From: Phaeoceros laevis
Taxonomy: Eukaryota > Anthocerotophyta > Anthocerotopsida > Notothyladales
Assembly (NCBI GenBank): GCA_049999765.1
Contig: JBNGIQ010000863.1
Coordinates: forward strand, 1-25,003
DNA length: 25,003 nucleotides
Reading direction: 5' to 3'
Below, one piece after another: positions 20,941-25,003 of this stretch; position 1 is the stretch's first letter, and each line of letters begins with the position of its first letter. The notes beneath the pieces were generated by a model, which was given only the letters and a program-made list of their open reading frames with translations, had not been told where the DNA came from and made no database searches. The translations under genes were made by a program, and so were the position numbers.

Positions 20941-21143
20941 AACTAACATGGCTTAACCACCATAGCTGGCTAGCTAGGTAGCTCGCAAACTGCTGGCTTA
21001 ACCACCTTAGCTGGCTAGCTAGGTAGCTCGCAAACTAACATGGCTTAACCACCATAGCTGGCTAGCTAGGTAGCTCGCAAACTAACATGGCTTAACCACC
21101 ATAGCTAGCTTAACCACCATAGCTGGCTAGCTAGGTAGCTCGC
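20941..21143 (+). repeat. Tandem array of a 46-47-bp unit
   Basis: Four units begin near 20941, 20988, 21033 and 21079 with AACTAACATGGCTTAACC or a variant, followed by ACCATAGCTGGCTAGCTAGG and TAGCTCGCAA. The last unit contains a short internal reiteration (CTTAACCACCATAGCT). The unit core GCTGGCTAGCTAGGTAGC is partly palindromic. The array is flanked by direct repeats: CAAGTCACAAACATGGTGGT (around 20808 and 21151) and AATTCCCTTGTGGAGTTGGTATAG (around 20901 and 21178). Confidence 0.8.
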
Positions 21144-21177
21144 TACCAGGCAAGTCACAAACATGGTGGTGTGCTCA

Positions 21178-21338
21178 ATTCCCTTGTGGAGTTGGTATAG
21201 TGCGGGCCTTTACTACTACTACTACTAGCCGTTTAGGTCTTGTCATAATTAGACCTCATATAGTAAGAAAAAGTTCACCGAAAGATTAACCCAAGCACTA
21301 ATCTAGAGTTAGTTTCCTCCCCAACCCGATATTGAACC
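21178..21338. repeat. Probable SINE debris with (TAC)n tail and inverted B-box match
   Basis: A (TAC)n-like run, CTTTACTACTACTACTACTAG, ends near 21229, after AATTCCCTTGTGGAGTTGG. On the minus strand GGTTCAATATC (21338-21328) fits the Pol III B box. Simple-repeat tails and B boxes are typical of plant SINEs, but the full elements are not delimited. Confidence 0.35.
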
Positions 21339-21408
21339 CAAGATCTTCCCCGCCCCTAAAGAATGAATTTGTGCATAGGATAGTGACAACAGTGGTAGTT
21401 GGCGGTCC

Positions 21409-21620
21409 ATTGCGGAGTGGTGATCTGGGTAGCTAGCACATCATCGCATACTAGGATTCTGATGACCATATTGATGTACCACATGACATGAATGACTTCA
21501 TGAATGAATCTCGATCCATTACGGAGTGGTGATCTGGGTAGCCAGCACATCATCGCATACTAGGATTGTTTTGATGACCATACTACATGACATGAATGAC
21601 TTCATGAATGAATTTCCCGG
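21409..21620 (+). repeat. Direct tandem duplication, unit about 109/103 bp
   Basis: Copy 1 (about 21409-21517) and copy 2 (about 21518-21620) share GGAGTGGTGATCTGGGTAGC, AGCACATCATCGCATACTAG, and CATGACATGAATGACTTCAT. They differ by a few substitutions and two small indels. The near identity means this duplication is younger than the others in this half of the window. Confidence 0.85.
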
Positions 21621-22013
21621 ACATGCTAGACTTGCTTGGCATTGCGATAGATTTGACATCTGGACATCTTCAACTAAAAATAGACTTTCAAGACTTTCGC
21701 GTTCTATTTAAGATTAATTTTATATTCATGTCTAGTTGGAGTCTTACATGCAATTGGAGCTATGAGGATCAAGGTCGGAGGCTTGCACAAATCTACGGTG
21801 TACTATCAAGTCATGTCCACAATGGGAAAGCACTTGCAAGATTGAGATTAGACGAGAATGGTCATTTTTTGCTGCCACATTACCCCCTTACTATTGAGTA
21901 GGGGATGGCGTTGCAGTGCGTTGGGGGAGCAGTCAACATTCAAGTTAAACTTGATTCGCAACAATGATCTGTAAGGAGATGCAAGATGCCGAAGTGAGAC
22001 CAAGCTCATAGCA
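21621..22013. other. Intergenic DNA without recognisable gene
   Basis: Contains a short open frame (21608-21901) of unremarkable composition that matches nothing I recognise. No repeat or RNA gene seen. Confidence 0.35.
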
Positions 22014-22271
22014 GTGAATGCATGCTGTAGCATACATGACCTGGAAAGAGCTAGGGACATTTATGCTGTAGTGGTCTTCATGTTCAAGCCGGGAGCTGGA
22101 GAGCGAGCAACCGATTTGTGTGTTATGAATCCCATGACACAGCAGTGGCTGGAGTTGCCTCCACATTTTGATGCAACTGATGAGCACCACCACCATTTTA
22201 ACAGAGCGCAGGTGAAATCAATGTCTGCAGAGCAGTTTGAGCTGGTCATTGTTTCAGGGCGTACTCTGTGA
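22014..22271 (+). pseudogene. Possible F-box/kelch-type gene fragment
   Basis: An 85-codon frame contains ERATDLCVMNPMTQQWLELP followed by a stretch ending ELVIVSG. This resembles the part of plant F-box associated domains where a nucleotide such as VCNPLTxxWxxLPP is common. There is no F-box upstream and no kelch repeats downstream in any frame, so at most this is a remnant. The assignment rests on one short motif. Confidence 0.3.
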
Positions 22272-22448
22272 AGACGGGAATGGTTGGGTGGAGTGTGATG
22301 GGGGAAGCGCTGTCAATAGAAGCGGCACTGGCACGGATGTAGGCAGTGTGGTTGGATCAGAAGAGGATCATGGATACAACTTGGATGGAGCAAGTGGAGT
22401 CGAGTCATCTTAGTAAGGGGACTCGGGGAGGGACAGTACTCGGGGGTT

Positions 22449-22709
22449 ATGGATCTTCGCGCAGAGTGCGCGATCGCATTCGCCGAGCAGCTGACAACAC
22501 GCTCCAGCTCACCCGACGACCTGGCCCTCATCCTTCGAGCATGGCAGAGCCTGCAGCTGCTCTTGGACAACCTCGGCAGGATGCAGGAGAGGATGCAAAG
22601 GTGGTTGGACCCCACAATTGCAAGTGCACCCCGACTCTTCGGGCTCCTGCACCAAGAGCAAGACCTGTGGGCTCAAAGGTGGGCTCAAAGGTTGAGTGAT
22701 AGTTTGTAG
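22449..22709 (+). CDS. Hypothetical 86-residue open frame, helical
   Basis: The frame is hydrophobic-heptad-like and rich in Leu, Arg and Gln (ALILRAWQSLQLLLDNLGRM). No family was recognised. It lies between two gene remnants and just before the BFR1-like pseudogene, and could be part of a dead element rather than a gene. A 13-bp direct repeat (GTGGGCTCAAAGG) at 22668-22693 is present at its end. Confidence 0.2.
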   Translation: MDLRAECAIAFAEQLTTRSSSPDDLALILRAWQSLQLLLDNLGRMQERMQRWLDPTIASAPRLFGLLHQEQDLWAQRWAQRLSDSL

Positions 22710-22782
22710 TAGCTCAAAATTGCTCCGACATCTTTGGTAGGACTTACGAGTTGTGGGATCGACCAAAATAGGGCAATCAATC

Positions 22783-23660
22783 ATGGCATCACCAAGCACA
22801 ACATCAGTTGCAACCCTTGTTCAAGCTCACCCATTGCCGTCACAACACATGCCTATAGGACATGGTTTTACATTGGAGAGATTGCCAATGGAAAAGCCGA
22901 ACAAGGTTGAGGTAGAGAAACAAGTCAACCAAAAGTATGAACAGGTTGAAACTTTGCAGACGAGAAACAGAGAGATTGGTGAGATTGTGAATTGCAAGCA
23001 CCAAATTGTGGAGGATATCTGTAACAAATTAGCACTCGTGCTCAAACAATGTAAAGAATTCATCACATCCTTCAGAGAGCAACAAGAAGAGAAAAAATGT
23101 CTCTAAAAATTTACGTCTTGTTGATCAGGTTATGAACCAGAGGCGGATAAGTGTGCAGACCCTGCGTGAAAAGCTTCCGTTTGTGAATATGGAGGCAATT
23201 GATGCGCATATGAAAATGCTTGAGCATAGAATGCATCAAATGTCATTGACATCACATGAGAAAGAGCGACACTTGAAGCAAATCAATGATCTCAAGAAAT
23301 CACGAAATATAGTGGAAGTTTATAACAAGAAACTTGTTGGCATCACAAAGGAGGAAAGCCTACATGATGGTATTGTCTAGCAAATTAAGGACATTGACAA
23401 GATACTAGAAGAGTTGAAAATCAGTGTGGAAGGTAAGAGAGACATGCTCACAAGGATTAGGGCAAAGGAGACAAAAGAGAGTATTGACCTTTCTGCTCTC
23501 TACAAGGAAAGGGATGATGCTATGCACAAAATATGGATACATAGAAACCAAGTGAAAATCATGAGAGCTTAGTTTAAAGTGCATAAAGACGAGTTCTACC
23601 GGTAAAAAAGAGAAATCAAACAACAACGAAGTGCTTCACAAAATAGGAATTCATAGAAAG
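22783..23660 (+). pseudogene. BFR1-like (nuclear segregation protein family) coiled-coil pseudogene, intronless
   Basis: BFR1 family proteins are long coiled-coil, polysome- and mRNA-associated factors. The frame from 22783 (MASPSTTSVATLVQ) reads about 106 codons of charged helix and ends at a TAA at 23104. Just upstream of that stop lies an A6 run (23092-23097). The next frame continues the coiled coil with the family-like block REKLPFVNMEAIDAHMKMLE and then LKQINDLKKSRN. It meets TAG at 23378, continues with ESIDLSALYKERDDAM, and meets further stops at 23571, about 23603 and about 23656. No introns are apparent, which suggests a processed copy, although no poly(A) tract was pinned down. The BFR1 assignment is from memory of the family pattern. 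Confidence 0.6.
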
Positions 23661-23699
23661 AAAAGCACAAACTATAACACCTAAGAAACTTTTCAGGAT

Positions 23700-23770
23700 C
23701 GCCATAGGGCAGCCGGTTCAAACCCTTGGCCAAAAAGGGGTTAACACAGTTCCAATAACTTAGAAGTTAG
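23700..23770 (+). repeat. Second B-box-like fragment of a dispersed repeat
   Basis: GGTTCAAACCC at 23715-23725 fits the B box, next to TTGGCCAAAAAGGGG (a TTGGCCAA palindrome). GTTCCAATAACTTAGAA follows at about 23749, the same motif as at 20507, so the two loci probably share a repeat family. Confidence 0.35.
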
Positions 23771-24033
23771 AAGCTAGCACCCATGACAAGATGTTAGGTT
23801 GCAGAAGACTACAGTCAGCATCGGCCCCCTCCTAACCTTTTTGGCCAAGGATGCTTAAAGCACCTAGAACGCTTCATAAGGGGTAGGCTTGCCCTTGTCC
23901 CATTGTCCCCTTGCCCATAGGAAATTTAAGACTAGATTAGAACTAAGAGGATGCTTAATCGTCATAGATGGCATGCCGAGTACTTGCTACTCAACATGTC
24001 ACAGACCTAGCGGCATGCTCGATCCCCGTGGAA

Positions 24034-24445
24034 TCGGTTTAACGCGGCACCTTACTACTACTACTACCTTAAAGGAAACCGGCTTGTTATAAAGCCTGCG
24101 CTCGCCCCGGGATTATGAGCGTAATCCCGCTTCTTTATGGAGATTAGCACCGGGTAGAACATTACTACCAACGCCGGGTAGCACATTACCACTGCAAGTC
24201 GCGGGATTACTGCAAGTCGCGGGATTATTGCAAGTCGAGGGATTACTGCAAGTCGTGGGATTACGCTCATAATCCCGGGGCTCGCGCGGGCTTTATAACT
24301 CGCTGCTCCCCTTTAAGTATGTTAAAGGAAGGCGGTCGCACCGGGTAGCATTACCCGTGCTAATGCCATAACCCGGTGCTCCCGGCTTCCTTTAACATAC
24401 TCATTAAGCCCGGTTTAATGCGGCACCTTACTACTACTACTACCA
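24034..24445. mobile_element. Foldback block with two nested hairpins, flanked by direct repeats with (TAC)n
   Basis: Hairpin 1: arms 24087-24128 and 24257-24298, 42 nt each with three mismatches (TTATAAAGCC...GGGATTATGAGCGTAATCCC). Hairpin 2: arms 24316-24346 and 24371-24401, 31 nt with three mismatches (AGTATGTTAAAGGAAG...CACCGGGT). The loop of hairpin 1 holds an 18-bp tandem repeat. Near both ends lies the direct repeat CGGTTTAA(C/T)GCGGCACC followed by TTACTACTACTACTACC, at about 24034-24067 and 24410-24443. No transposase is encoded. The structure suggests a MITE- or foldback-like element inserted in, or bounded by, SINE-tail sequence. Confidence 0.6.
24192..24263 (+). repeat. 18-bp tandem repeat, four copies
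   Basis: Units (C/T)TGCAAGTCGNGGGATTA begin at 24192, 24210, 24228 and 24246. The last unit overlaps the start of the right arm of hairpin 1, so the GGGATTA of the repeat is shared with the hairpin arm. The repeat gives an in-frame six-residue periodicity on the minus strand but is not regarded as coding. Confidence 0.85.
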
Positions 24446-24780
24446 TTAAGCCCGGCCACCCCTCGATACCTTTGGAACTCAGCAAAAACCCGGGATAAAG
24501 AGTGGGTGAGTTATGTTTGAACTCAAAATTAACCATAGGTTACAACTTTCAGGTATTTTTTGGCCGAAGAATATTGGTCTAATTATGACAAAAATTATAT
24601 GACTGAGTTCGTGGCATTCTAAGGAGTAGAATGGTACCATTTGTAAGTCTTTTTAAAATTCTTATGATGACATAACTCGAAAGAAGCTTAACTCATGTCT
24701 TGATCAGCCAGAAAAGGGTTAACCCCTAAGCGGCTCTACTGAAGGGTGGGATAGTGTGCAATGTGATGGAGTGTGGAATT
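24446..24780. other. Intergenic DNA without recognisable gene
   Basis: AT-rich and featureless apart from AAAAGGGTTAACCCCTAAGC near 24712, which contains a GGGTTAACCC palindrome also hinted at elsewhere in the repetitive half. Confidence 0.35.
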
Positions 24781-24840
24781 GTTTCAAGGTTTCCAACGCT
24801 TAGTTTCAAGGTATCCAACACTTAGTTTCAAGGTTTCCAT
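24781..24840 (+). repeat. 22-bp tandem repeat, nearly three copies
   Basis: GTTTCAAGGTTTCCAACGCTTA and close variants begin at 24781, 24803 and 24825, the last one truncated. No coding significance is seen. Confidence 0.85.
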
Positions 24841-25003
24841 GGTTTGCGGCGTTGCTAAAGCGAGAGGTGTTCGAACATTTGCGACGATTTCGCACATTCC
24901 TGCTAGTGAAACGTTTTTTTCGCATGGGCGGCACGCTTCGCGTCAGGTAGTGGCAGCTTCCAGCGCTGGACAGCAGGCAGCGGGAGGGGTAGCTATCAGG
25001 GGC

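Noticed and set aside
24064-24270. Minus-strand open frame with a repeated IPRLAV hexapeptide
   Set aside because: It is only the 18-bp tandem repeat read in frame, inside a hairpin loop, with no flanking coding signal.
1-25003. CRISPR array, bacterial operon or prophage
   Set aside because: All recognised genes are spliced eukaryotic nuclear genes, and the tandem repeats lack unique spacers of constant length.

Overview
The window is nuclear DNA of a plant. Genes are spliced with short GT-AG introns (about 55-280 nt), there is an Arabidopsis-type TONSOKU gene and a PLS-type pentatricopeptide-repeat remnant, and a telo-box-like site lies upstream of a ribosomal-protein gene. A nuclear CysW-type chloroplast sulfate permease with a transit-peptide-like leader points to a seedless lineage (bryophyte, lycophyte or fern), because to my knowledge seed plants lack this transporter. 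I cannot name the species.

Positions 1-18583 are gene-dense and strand-alternating. In order they hold: (1) NOL10/ENP2, minus strand, 16 exons rebuilt, running off the left edge; (2) TONSOKU (TSK), plus strand, 15 exons; (3) a small coiled-coil protein of unknown function, minus strand; (4) cytosolic ribosomal protein uL4 (RPL4), plus strand, two exons; (5) an orphan plus-strand gene with a retroelement-integrase-like HHCC zinc-binding module; (6) the chloroplast sulfate permease, minus strand, 12 exons; (7) a type I mannose-6-phosphate isomerase, plus strand, with no intron in its coding region. Three pairs are head-to-head with short shared promoters: NOL10/TSK, coiled-coil gene/RPL4, and permease/isomerase. 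No operon-like logic is expected; NOL10 and uL4 both serve ribosome production, TSK serves replication-coupled repair, and the last two genes are metabolic.

Positions 18584-25003 look quite different: decayed gene copies and repeats. They contain a tandem 77-bp duplication, a broken PPR gene, pieces with Pol III B-box matches and (TAC)n tails that look like SINE debris, a four-unit 46-47-bp tandem array, a roughly 110-bp direct duplication, an F-box-like fragment, a frameshifted and stop-containing BFR1-like coiled-coil pseudogene, and a foldback block with two near-perfect hairpins flanked by direct repeats.

The best candidates for something undescribed are the orphan HHCC-domain gene at 13384, the roughly 80-residue acidic/basic tandem repeat inside TONSOKU, and the nested-hairpin element at 24034-24445. 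All exon boundaries were deduced by eye from splice motifs, reading phase and family similarity; no alignment was run.
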